64,000 bases of DNA from Hydrogenophaga sp. (GTDB lineage Bacteria > Pseudomonadota > Gammaproteobacteria > Burkholderiales > Burkholderiaceae_C): NCBI RefSeq assembly GCF_014773545.1, contig NZ_SDDV01000008.1, positions 1 through 64,000 of the forward strand. Direction: 5' to 3'. Below are positions 39,024 through 47,231 of the stretch, one piece after another. Each line of letters opens with the position of its first letter. The first letter of the stretch is position 1. Both the position numbers and the translations under genes were made by a program. The notes below the pieces were generated by a model. That model searched no databases. It had not been told where the DNA came from and saw only the letters and a program-made list of their open reading frames with translations.

Positions 39024-39185
39024 ATGGGCATGAACGTCAACCTGACCTTGCAGCTTGAGGAACTGGTTCGTTCCAAGGTGGCCTCGGGGCTCTACACCTC
39101 CGCCAGTGAAGTGGTCCTCGAAGCGTTGCGCCTGATGGCCGAGCAGGACCGCCTGCGCGAGGCCTGGCTGCATCAACGAACCTGA
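39024..39185 (+). CDS. ParD-like ribbon-helix-helix protein (short)
   Basis: 53 residues, MGMNVNLTLQLEELVRSKVA followed by SGLYTSASEVVLEALRLMAE and QDRLREAWLHQRT. The beta strand plus two helices match the N-terminal DNA-binding half of ParD antitoxins (usual length about 80). The C-terminal toxin-binding tail is very short, so the gene is either truncated or adapted. The stop is 19 bp before the ATG of the helicase gene, the position a ParE/RelE toxin gene would normally occupy. Likely partner of the helicase's N-terminal domain; inference. Confidence 0.6.
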   Translation: MGMNVNLTLQLEELVRSKVASGLYTSASEVVLEALRLMAEQDRLREAWLHQRT

Positions 39186-39204
39186 CATCGGATTGCCGTA
39201 TCGA

Positions 39205-42200
39205 ATGCGCCTGCTGCAATACAAGGACCTGAATCTGCGCCGTGTCAGGGCCGCGTTCGACAAGGTCAAGGCGGCGATCGAGGCCGGCGACTTCCGCTCG
39301 GCCGACGTGAAGAAGCTGCACGCCGGGCCGTACTACCGCGCGAAGCTGGACTACGCCAACCGGCTTCTGCTGCAGTTCGCGCGCATCAAGCGCGCCGAGG
39401 CCGAAGGCGGCACAGAGACCGTGTGCCTGGCGCTGGAGGTGATCGAGAGCCACGCCTACGAACGCTCGCGCTTCCTGCGCGGCGCCACGGTGGACGAAGC
39501 GCGCATCGAGCGCGAGCCGCTCACCGATGCGAAGGCCCCCTCGCTGGCGGAGGAAGCGACGCCCTTGCGCTGGCTGGGCACGGGCCGCACGCAGTTCGAA
39601 CTGCTGGACAAGCCCATCGTCTTCGACGACGCCCAGGACGAGGCCTGGCGCCACCCGGCGCCGCTGGTGCTGATCGGTTCGGCCGGCTCGGGCAAGACCG
39701 CGGTCACGCTGGCGCGGCTGCGCCAGGCCGAGGGCCGGGTGCTGTACGTCACGCTGTCGGCCTACCTGGCGCAGAGCGCCCGCGTGCTGCACGCCGCGCA
39801 CGGCTTCGAGAACCCCAGGCAGGAGGTCGACTTCCTCAGCTACCGCGAGTTGCTGCAGACGCTGCGCGTGCCGCCGGGGCGCGAGGTGACGCTCGCGATG
39901 TTCGCCGTCTGGTGGGAACGTTTCCAGCAGGGCCACCGCCAGACCCTGCGGCTGCTGGGCGAACTGGACGCCCAGGCGCTGTTCGAGGAATTCCGCGGTG
40001 TCATCGGCGCGCAACCGACGGGCCCGCTGTCGCTGGCCGACTACCTGGCGCTGGGCACGCGGCAGAGCCTGCTGAACACGGCGCAGCGCGAACGGGCCCA
40101 CGGCCTGTTCCAGCGCTACCGGGCCTGGCTGGACGAGGCCGGCCTGCACGACAGCAACCTGGTGGCGCATGCGTGGCGCACCCAGATCGCCGAGCAGCAG
40201 CCGCCGATCTACGACTTCGTCGTGATCGACGAGGTGCAGGACCTGACACCCGTGCAACTGGCGCTGGTGCTGGCGATGCTGAAGCAGCCCGGGCAGTTCA
40301 TCCTGTGCGGCGACAGCCACCAGATCGTGCACCCCAATTTCTTCAGTTGGGCGGCGCTGAAGAGTCTGTTCTGGCAGGGCCTGGCGGGTGATGCGGCACA
40401 GCGCCAGCCGCTGAAGCTGCTGCAGGCCAACTTCCGCAACACGCGCGCCGTCACCGCACTGGCCAACCGGCTGCTGAAGATCAAACAGGCGCGCTTCGGC
40501 TCGGTGGACCGCGAGAGCAACTTCCTCGTGCGCAGCACCTCGGCCATGGCCGGAGAGGTGCGGCTGCTCGACGCGAAGGACAAGACCCTCGCGCAACTGG
40601 ACGCGGCCACCCGGCAATCGGCGCGGCACGCGGTGATCGTGCTGAGGGACGAGGACAAGCCCGCCGCGCGGCTGGTTTTCCACACGCCGCTGGTGTTCAG
40701 CGTGCACGAAGCGAAGGGCCTGGAGTACCCGCACGTGCTGCTGTTCAAACTGGTCTGCGGCCAGCGCCAGACCTATGCCGAGGTATGCGAGGGCGTGACC
40801 GCAGCCGACCTGCAGAGCGACGAGATCGACTACCGCCGCGCGCGTGACAAGGCGGACAAGTCGCTGGAGCTGTACAAGTTCCAGGTGAACGCGCTGTACG
40901 TGGCCATGACGCGCGCGGTGGAGACGCTGACGCTGGTGGAGCAGGACACCGGCCACCCGCTGCTGGGGCTGCTGGGCCTGCAGCTGGGCGAGTCGGCTGC
41001 GCAGCCGGTGGCCAAGTCGAGCCAGGACGAATGGGCGCAAGAGGCGCGCCGGCTCGAGCTGCAAGGCAAGGCCGAGCAGGCACAGGCCATCCGCGATGCC
41101 TTCCTGCAGCACAAGCCCGTGCCCTGGACGCCGTGGAGCCGCGCCCTGATCGAGGAACTGGCACCCAAGGCCCTGGACCCGAAGAACCCGAGCAGCAAGC
41201 CGCGGCAAACCCTGTTCGACTACGCCCTGTGGCACGGCCAGCACGAGTGGGTGCAAAGTCTGGGCGAGGCCGGCTTCGCCCCGGCGCGCGCGCTGATGGA
41301 AGAACGCGAGTTCGCCGGCGCCGGCACGCTGCTGCCCCCGCGCTACGGCATCGATAGCCCCTGGCTGGCGCGGCAGCAACTGGTGCGCCGCGCCGTGTCC
41401 GCCCTGCACCAACGGCACCTGCAGCCCTACCAGGCCAGGCACTTCAAGGACATCCTGCGTGCCGCCGACATGCACGGCCCCGACCATGCCGAGCCGGTGG
41501 GCGCCACGCCGCTGATGCTGGCCGCGACGGCCGGCAACGCCCCCTTGGTGGAGGCGCTACTGGCCAAGGGTGCGGATCCCGGGCGACGCGACGAGTTCGG
41601 GCACACCGCCTGGGACCACGCTGTCGGCCGCGCGATGCGCGAGGCCGCCTTCGCGGGCAGCGGTCTGCCGGTGCTCTTCGACCTGATCGCACCACCGGCA
41701 CTGGACGTGCAGACCGACGGGCGGCTCGTACGGCTGGAACGGCACCAGGCAGAGTACTGGGTGCTGACGCTGATGCTGGCTGGGCTGAAGACGCAGTGGT
41801 CGCGGTGCGTCACGCGGCACCAGGAGCCCTACAAGGTCCTCGCCGGCTTCTTCGCCGACCAGCTGCACGATGTGTTGCAGCAACTGCCGGCGTGGTTGTG
41901 GCCCAAGGCGCGGTGCAAGCGCACCTACGTCAACCAGGTATTGGCCCGCGCCGAGGTGCACAGCAGTTACCAGCCCGCGCGCCGCCTGTGGGTGCGCACG
42001 AAGAACGGCCACTACATCCCCAACTCGCAGATGCAACTGCGTGAGGGCGAAGGCTGGCAGCCAGTCTACGAGCGGCTGGCCCTGGCCTGGATCGACCGTG
42101 GCTGCGGCCGCGAGATCGATCACCGGCCGCGGCCGGTGGAGGCGATCCAGTGGGTGAGTGAGGCGCTGGAGCGGGCTGCGCAACCCGAGCCGCCGCCGGC

Positions 42201-42231
42201 GGATCCGCACGGTCAGCAGCGGATGTTCTGA
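39205..42231 (+). CDS. SF1 (UvrD/Rep-like) helicase with possible RelE-like N terminus and ankyrin repeat
   Basis: 1008 residues from the ATG; a TTG four codons upstream is possible. Residues 1-110 contain KKLHAGPYYRAKLDYANRLL and LEVIESHAYERSRFLRGA, a pattern like the core of RelE/ParE toxins; this is a fold guess. The helicase has GSAGSGKT at 158-165, VVIDEVQDL from 339, LQANFRNT as motif IV and YVAMTRA at 565-571. An ankyrin-type repeat GATPLMLAATAGNAPLVEAL is at 766-785. The last 200 residues are unrecognised. Codon use (AAG, GAG, CTG strongly preferred) differs from the neighbours and suggests transfer. It follows a ParD-like gene, inside an insert in rng. Probably a defence or DNA-damage accessory system. 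Confidence 0.8.
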   Translation: MRLLQYKDLNLRRVRAAFDKVKAAIEAGDFRSADVKKLHAGPYYRAKLDYANRLLLQFARIKRAEAEGGTETVCLALEVIESHAYERSRFLRGATVDEARIEREPLTDAKAPSLAEEATPLRWLGTGRTQFELLDKPIVFDDAQDEAWRHPAPLVLIGSAGSGKTAVTLARLRQAEGRVLYVTLSAYLAQSARVLHAAHGFENPRQEVDFLSYRELLQTLRVPPGREVTLAMFAVWWERFQQGHRQTLRLLGELDAQALFEEFRGVIGAQPTGPLSLADYLALGTRQSLLNTAQRERAHGLFQRYRAWLDEAGLHDSNLVAHAWRTQIAEQQPPIYDFVVIDEVQDLTPVQLALVLAMLKQPGQFILCGDSHQIVHPNFFSWAALKSLFWQGLAGDAAQRQPLKLLQANFRNTRAVTALANRLLKIKQARFGSVDRESNFLVRSTSAMAGEVRLLDAKDKTLAQLDAATRQSARHAVIVLRDEDKPAARLVFHTPLVFSVHEAKGLEYPHVLLFKLVCGQRQTYAEVCEGVTAADLQSDEIDYRRARDKADKSLELYKFQVNALYVAMTRAVETLTLVEQDTGHPLLGLLGLQLGESAAQPVAKSSQDEWAQEARRLELQGKAEQAQAIRDAFLQHKPVPWTPWSRALIEELAPKALDPKNPSSKPRQTLFDYALWHGQHEWVQSLGEAGFAPARALMEEREFAGAGTLLPPRYGIDSPWLARQQLVRRAVSALHQRHLQPYQARHFKDILRAADMHGPDHAEPVGATPLMLAATAGNAPLVEALLAKGADPGRRDEFGHTAWDHAVGRAMREAAFAGSGLPVLFDLIAPPALDVQTDGRLVRLERHQAEYWVLTLMLAGLKTQWSRCVTRHQEPYKVLAGFFADQLHDVLQQLPAWLWPKARCKRTYVNQVLARAEVHSSYQPARRLWVRTKNGHYIPNSQMQLREGEGWQPVYERLALAWIDRGCGREIDHRPRPVEAIQWVSEALERAAQPEPPPADPHGQQRMF

Positions 42232-42285
42232 GCTGGCATCTCGATGCGGATAAGGCGACGATTCGGAAGGGCTTGAACCTAAACC

Positions 42286-44115
42286 TCAATACGACATCGT
42301 GCTGCTTTGAGTCCGGGCGGCTGCGCGCTCGCCGGCAAAGCCCTGCGCATGCAGCCGGGCGTACAAGCCGTCGGCCTGCAACAGTTCGCGGTGCGTGCCC
42401 TGTTCGCTGATGCGGCCCTGAGCCAGCACCACCACGCGATCGGCGTGCTCGATGGTCGAGAGCCGGTGCGCGATCACCAGCGTGGTGCGGCCCTGCATCA
42501 AGCGCGCCAGCGCATCCTGCACCAAACGCTCGGACTCGTTGTCCAGCGCCGATGTGGCCTCGTCCAGAATCAGGATCGGTGCGTCTTTATAAATTGCGCG
42601 CGCAATCGCCAGCCGCTGGCGCTGTCCGCCCGAGAGCTCGACCGCGTTGTGCCCCACGCTGGCGTGTATGCCTTGCGGCAGGCGCTCGATCAAATCGCCC
42701 AGGTTGGCCGCTTGCAGCGCCTGGTGAACCCGCTCCTGGTCCAGTGTCTCTTCGTCGGCACCGAGCGCGACGTTGGCAGCCAGGCTGGCGTTGAGCATCA
42801 CCACGTCCTGGCTGACCATGGCAAACTGGCGCCGCAGGCAGGCCAGGTCCCAGTCAGTCAGCGGCACACCGTCGAGACAGACCTGTCCCTGCTCGACTTC
42901 GACGAAACGGGGCAGCAGGTTGACCAGCGTGGTCTTGCCCGCACCCGAGGGGCCGACCAGCGCCAGTACCTCACCCGGAGCAATTTCCAAATCGACGCCG
43001 TGCAGCGCCACGCGGGTGTCGTCGCCCGGACTGTCGTCGGCCGCCGGGTAGCGCACCCAGACGCCGCGCAGCCCAATCGCCCCACGCGCACGCTGCACCT
43101 GGTGGCTGCCGCTGCTTTGCTGCGGGGTGTTCTCAATCAAGTCCAGCGCGCGCTCCAGCGCCGCCAAGCCGCGTGTGATGGGGCCGGCGATTTCAGCCAG
43201 TTGCTGAATGGGGCGAATCAGCAGCAGCATGGCGGTGACGAAAGCAACAAAACCACCCACGCTCACGCCGCCGGTGCCGCTTTGCCACAAGGCCACCATG
43301 ATCACCGCCGACAGCGCCACCGCGGCCAGCATCTGAGTCAGCGGCGCCATGGCGGCTTGGGCCACGGTGGACTTCATGGCCAGCCGGCGCAACACCAGAC
43401 TCAGGCGTTCAAACCGGACGCCCTGGCGTGCCTGTGCCGCGTGCAGCCGCAGCATGCGGTGCGCCAGCGCGTTTTCTTCCACCACGTAAGCCAGTTCGTC
43501 CGTGGCTTGCTGGCTGGCCCGCGTGAGCCGGTAGAGGCGGCGCGAGAGCTGGCGCATGACCCAGATCAAACCGGGAAAAATAGCCAGCACAATCAGCGTG
43601 AGCTGCCAGTTCAGGAACAACAAATAGCCCAGCAAGGCCAGCGCGGTCAGGCTGCTTTTGCTCAGGGTGAGCAGCGATTGCACCAGCAGCGCCGAACCGT
43701 TTTGCACCTCGTAGACCAAGGTATTGGAGAGCTTGCTGGCACTCTGGCGCGCAAACAGCGCCAGCTCTGCTTCGCACAGTTGGGCAAACATGGCGCGGCG
43801 CAGGTTGAGCAAACCCAGGCTGGCGGTGTGCGTGAGCGCGTACTGGGCCAAGAAAGTGGCCAGACCACGCACGGCAAACAAACCCAGCAAGGCCAGCGGA
43901 ACCATCCAGAGTGCGACCTGCCCCTGGGCAAAACCCTGGTCGAGCAGGATTTTGAGCAGGGCCGGAATCAGGGGTTCGGTCAGCGCAAACACCAGCGAAC
44001 TGGCCAGCGCCAGCGCCACGCCAGCGCGCGCAGGTCGAAAATAAGGCCAGATCCGCCACAGCCGCTGGCGCACGCTGCCACTGGGGGTTGCGCTGGGTAT
44101 GGGGTGGGTGGTCAA
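42286..44115 (-). CDS. msbA: Lipid A export ABC transporter MsbA-like
   Basis: Half-transporter of 609 residues that flips lipid A-core across the inner membrane. Six membrane helices (about 25-320) are followed by the ATPase with GPSGAGKT at 388-395, a Q-loop FAMVSQDVVMLNASLAANVA, the signature ELSGGQRQRLAIARA near 494 and ILILDEATSALDNESE. The start is TTG; an upstream stop excludes anything much longer. The Q-loop and signature context favour MsbA over other exporters. The 3' end overlaps the stranded rng tail. Confidence 0.88.
   Translation of the reverse strand: MTTHPIPSATPSGSVRQRLWRIWPYFRPARAGVALALASSLVFALTEPLIPALLKILLDQGFAQGQVALWMVPLALLGLFAVRGLATFLAQYALTHTASLGLLNLRRAMFAQLCEAELALFARQSASKLSNTLVYEVQNGSALLVQSLLTLSKSSLTALALLGYLLFLNWQLTLIVLAIFPGLIWVMRQLSRRLYRLTRASQQATDELAYVVEENALAHRMLRLHAAQARQGVRFERLSLVLRRLAMKSTVAQAAMAPLTQMLAAVALSAVIMVALWQSGTGGVSVGGFVAFVTAMLLLIRPIQQLAEIAGPITRGLAALERALDLIENTPQQSSGSHQVQRARGAIGLRGVWVRYPAADDSPGDDTRVALHGVDLEIAPGEVLALVGPSGAGKTTLVNLLPRFVEVEQGQVCLDGVPLTDWDLACLRRQFAMVSQDVVMLNASLAANVALGADEETLDQERVHQALQAANLGDLIERLPQGIHASVGHNAVELSGGQRQRLAIARAIYKDAPILILDEATSALDNESERLVQDALARLMQGRTTLVIAHRLSTIEHADRVVVLAQGRISEQGTHRELLQADGLYARLHAQGFAGERAAARTQSSTMSY
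42287..42310 (+). repeat. Right copy of 24-bp imperfect direct repeat (stranded rng end)
   Basis: Reads P-K-P then QYDIVLL and a stop, matching the rng C terminus in frame and order. It overlaps the last codons of the convergent msbA-like gene, so before the insertion rng and that gene probably overlapped tail to tail. Confidence 0.6.
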
Positions 44116-44332
44116 AATGCTCTATCCAGGGCGTGAAAACAGGTGAAAGCCGGGGAACCAACGACACTTAGGGGAAACCAAGGGCCTGAGTCGTTCGCGC
44201 CGGCTTGGTTTGGCCTTGCTTTTGGTCACGAATCGACGCAGCAACTTCGGTATTATCGATTGCCCTGTGTCTGTGTCGCTGTATGGGCTGGCTGAACAGG
44301 CTGGCAGGGATTTTTTTCAATGTGCACAAAGG

Positions 44333-45649
44333 ATGCCGACTTTGAACCGATTTGATCACCAGCTGCGGCCCCGTCGCCGTGCGGTGCTGGCCACCCTGGG
44401 CGCACTGCCTTTGCTGGCTTGGCCGCTGCGCGACGCGCGGGCGCAGTTCCGGGTCGAAGTCGCCGGCGTGGGCCTGACGCAGTTCCCCTTTTCGGTGGTG
44501 AACTTTCGCGGCAATGAGGCCGCCAGCCCGAACATGGCTGCGATCGTGCGCGCCAACCTCGAACGCAGCGGCCAGTTTCGTTTCGTCGAACCGCTGGCCG
44601 GCGCACTCGACGAAACCGCGCACCCGGATCTGAGCACCTGGCGCGGCCAGGGGGCCGATTCGCTGCTCACCGGCAGCGTGTCCCGGCTGGCCGATGGCCG
44701 CTTCGACGTCCGCTTTCGCCTCTGGGACGCGGTGCGCGGGCAAGACTTAGGGGGCTTGAGCTACCCGGTCACAGAAGCAGATTTGCGGCTGGCTGCGCAC
44801 CGTGTGTCGGACCACGTGTACGAAAAAATTACCGGCGACAAAGGCGTGTTTTCGACCCGCATTGCCTACGTCACCAAGGTCGGCGTGCGCCACACGCTGT
44901 GGGTTGCCGACGCCGACGGTGAAAATCCGCGCGCTGCCCTGACCAGCACCGAGCCCATCATTTCGCCCAGTTGGGCCCCGGGCGGCACGCAACTGGCCTA
45001 TGTGTCGTTCGAGGCCCGCAAGCCGGTGATTTACACCCACGACCTAGCCAGCGGCAGGCGCCGTCTGCTGGCCAATTTCCGCGGCTCCAACAGCGCGCCG
45101 GCCTGGTCGCCCGACGGCCGGCAGTTGCTGCTCACGCTCTCGTTGTCGGGCAATTCGCAGGTCTACGTCATCTCCGCCGACGGCGGCGAGCCGCGCCGTC
45201 TGACACACAGCAACAGTATCGACACCGAGGCGGTCTACAGTCCGGACGGCCAGTCGATTTATTTCATCAGCGACCGGGGCGGTTCACCGCAAATTTATCG
45301 CATGGGCGCCGGCGGCGGCAACGCGCAGCGCCTGAGCTTTAGCGGCAACTACAACATCTCGCCCGCACCCAGCCCCGACGGGCGCTGGCTGGCCTACATC
45401 TCGCGCGTGGCCGGCGCGTTCCGGCTGCACGTCATGGAGCTCGCCAGCGGCACCGTCACGGCCTTGACCAACACCAGCGCCGACGAGAGCCCCAGCTTTG
45501 CGCCCAACAGCCGGCTGATCATTTACGCCAGCCGCGACAGGGGCCAGGACGCCTTGATGACCAGCACGGTCGATGGCCGCATCAAATCCAGGCTGACCGG
45601 TGCGCAGGGCGACATTCGCGAACCCGAATGGGGACCGTTCATGCGCTGA
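44333..45649 (+). CDS. tolB: Tol-Pal system periplasmic protein TolB
   Basis: Beta-propeller protein of the Tol-Pal envelope complex. From the ATG at 44333 it has 438 residues with the leader LRPRRRAVLATLGALPLLAW ending ARA, an RR-containing signal that resembles a Tat leader. The N-terminal TolB domain (VEVAGVGLTQFPFSVVNFRG) and five or six WD-like blades (SWAPGGTQLAYVSFEARKPV, AWSPDGRQLLLTLS, YSPDGQSIYFISDRGG) follow. tolQ, tolR and tolA are not next to it, as they would be in E. coli. First gene of tolB-pal-cpoB. Confidence 0.95.
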   Translation: MPTLNRFDHQLRPRRRAVLATLGALPLLAWPLRDARAQFRVEVAGVGLTQFPFSVVNFRGNEAASPNMAAIVRANLERSGQFRFVEPLAGALDETAHPDLSTWRGQGADSLLTGSVSRLADGRFDVRFRLWDAVRGQDLGGLSYPVTEADLRLAAHRVSDHVYEKITGDKGVFSTRIAYVTKVGVRHTLWVADADGENPRAALTSTEPIISPSWAPGGTQLAYVSFEARKPVIYTHDLASGRRRLLANFRGSNSAPAWSPDGRQLLLTLSLSGNSQVYVISADGGEPRRLTHSNSIDTEAVYSPDGQSIYFISDRGGSPQIYRMGAGGGNAQRLSFSGNYNISPAPSPDGRWLAYISRVAGAFRLHVMELASGTVTALTNTSADESPSFAPNSRLIIYASRDRGQDALMTSTVDGRIKSRLTGAQGDIREPEWGPFMR

Positions 45650-45712
45650 TGGCACCTGAACACGCCCAACCCAGACTTTGATCCCGACCCAGCACAGAAA
45701 GGCAACCCTCAC

Positions 45713-46309
45713 ATGCGTTCGACCTCCCAATCGCCCCTCCCCGATTCAAACTGGAGCACTGCAGGCCGCGCGTCCGCCTGGGTGACGGGCCTGTTACTGC
45801 TGGTCTCGCTGAGTGCCTGCGGCACCGGCGTCAGACTCGACCAGGCACCGGTCGAAGACCGGGTTGCCGCACCGGTGAGCGCGATTGCCCCGGCGCCGGC
45901 AGGCCAAGGCGCCGGCGTGGAGCCGCGTGGGGTCTCTGGCGTTGAAGTGGCCAGCGCGGACGTGGTGCAGCCCGCAGGCATGAGCCGGGTGGTGTATTTC
46001 GATTTCGACCGCTACGACATCCGGCCCGAATTCATGCCCACACTGGAAGCCAATGCGCGCCATCTCAATGCCGACCGCAGCCGCCGCGTGGCGCTCGAAG
46101 GCCACACCGACGAGCGCGGGGGGCGCGAGTACAACTTGGCGCTGGGGCAAAAACGGGCCGAAGCGGTGCGTCGCACCCTGTCTTTGCTGGGCGTGAACGA
46201 GGCGCAGATGGAAGCGGTGAGCTTTGGCGAAGAAAAACCAGCAGCAGCCGGTTTTGATGAGGCGGCCTTTGCCCAGAACCGCCGGGTCGAACTGAGCTAC
46301 CGGCGCTAA
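45713..46309 (+). CDS. pal: Peptidoglycan-associated lipoprotein Pal
   Basis: Outer-membrane lipoprotein that binds peptidoglycan and TolB. 198 residues with signal GLLLLVSLSAC (lipobox LSAC), an Ala/Pro/Val-rich linker (about 60-95) and the OmpA-like domain: VVYFDFDRYDIRPEF, VALEGHTDERGGREYNLALG and AQNRRVELSYRR. 63 bp after tolB; cpoB begins 5 bp after the stop. Confidence 0.97.
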   Translation: MRSTSQSPLPDSNWSTAGRASAWVTGLLLLVSLSACGTGVRLDQAPVEDRVAAPVSAIAPAPAGQGAGVEPRGVSGVEVASADVVQPAGMSRVVYFDFDRYDIRPEFMPTLEANARHLNADRSRRVALEGHTDERGGREYNLALGQKRAEAVRRTLSLLGVNEAQMEAVSFGEEKPAAAGFDEAAFAQNRRVELSYRR

Positions 46310-46314
46310 GTGAA

Positions 46315-47115
46315 ATGAGAGCTTATTTACCACGTGCACCCGTCTTGTTGTTGGCTCTGGGCTTGCATCTGGGCGCGCTTGCGCCGCTGTCGGCGCAGGC
46401 GTTCACACTTTTCAGTGACGACGAAGCGCGCAAAGCCATCATCGATTTGCGCCAGCGGGTCGAGGCGAGCCAGCAAGCCAGCAACGCCGCCTTGCAAGCG
46501 CTCCAGCAATCGACCCTGGACGAGCAGACCGCGCTGCGACGCAGCCTGGTTGAACTTGGCGGCCAGATCGATCAGTTGAATTCGGAGCTTGCGCGCCTGC
46601 GCGGACTCAACGAGCAACTGACGCGCGAAGTCGCCGAGTTGCAGCGCCAGCAAAAAGACGTGCAGGCTGGGCTGGATGAACGCCTGCGCCAGGTCGAGCC
46701 GCAGCGCATCACGCACGACGGCGTCAGCTTTAGCGCCACCACGACCGAAACGAGCGCCTTTGAAGCCGCCCTGGATCTGCTGCGCCGCGCCGATTTTCCG
46801 GCGGCCATCGAGGCCTACACGGCTTTTCTGCGCCGCCACCCCGAGAGCGGCTACAGCGCCTCGGCGCTGTACTGGCTGGGCAACGCGCACTATGCCCAGC
46901 GCGCTTACCGCGCAGCACTGGAGACGCACCGCCGCCTGGTGACGCAATTTCCCATGCACCTGCGCACGCCTGAGGCCATGCTGGCGATGGCCAACAGCCA
47001 GATCGAACTGAAAGATACCCGCGCCGCACGCCGCACCCTGGAAGAACTGCAACGCGCGCACCCGCAGTCAGAAGCAGCTGCCGTGGCGCGTGAGCGGCTG
47101 GCCCGCTTGCGCTGA
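46315..47115 (+). CDS. cpoB: Cell division coordinator CpoB (YbgF)
   Basis: Periplasmic protein that links peptidoglycan synthesis and outer-membrane constriction with Tol-Pal. 266 residues: signal peptide to about residue 25 (VLLLALGLHLGALAPLSAQA), a trimerising coiled coil (about 40-125, QSTLDEQTALRRSLVELGGQ) and a C-terminal TPR domain (about 140-260) with SALYWLGNAHYAQRAYRAAL. Follows pal by 5 bp. Last gene of the group. Confidence 0.94.
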   Translation: MRAYLPRAPVLLLALGLHLGALAPLSAQAFTLFSDDEARKAIIDLRQRVEASQQASNAALQALQQSTLDEQTALRRSLVELGGQIDQLNSELARLRGLNEQLTREVAELQRQQKDVQAGLDERLRQVEPQRITHDGVSFSATTTETSAFEAALDLLRRADFPAAIEAYTAFLRRHPESGYSASALYWLGNAHYAQRAYRAALETHRRLVTQFPMHLRTPEAMLAMANSQIELKDTRAARRTLEELQRAHPQSEAAAVARERLARLR

Positions 47116-47154
47116 GAAGCCAAGGCACGGCGCCCAAGAGGCCACATCGACCGG

Positions 47155-47181
47155 GGGCTGGGCAGCGCCGCCGCCCAGCCC
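47155..47181 (+). terminator. Hairpin after cpoB
   Basis: GGGCTGGGC and GCCCAGCCC form a perfect 9-bp stem with a 9-nt loop, 39 bp after the cpoB stop and before the YedE-like gene. There is no T run, so if it ends transcription it is not a classical terminator. Confidence 0.4.
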
Positions 47182-47231
47182 GGCGACGCGCTGGGTCGTG
47201 GCTGCGAACCTGACCCTGGCCTGCTTTTACA

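Noticed and set aside
39037..41487. Long open frame (816 codons) on the minus strand across the helicase
   Set aside because: Antisense to a gene with clear helicase motifs; the translation is low complexity and matches nothing I know.
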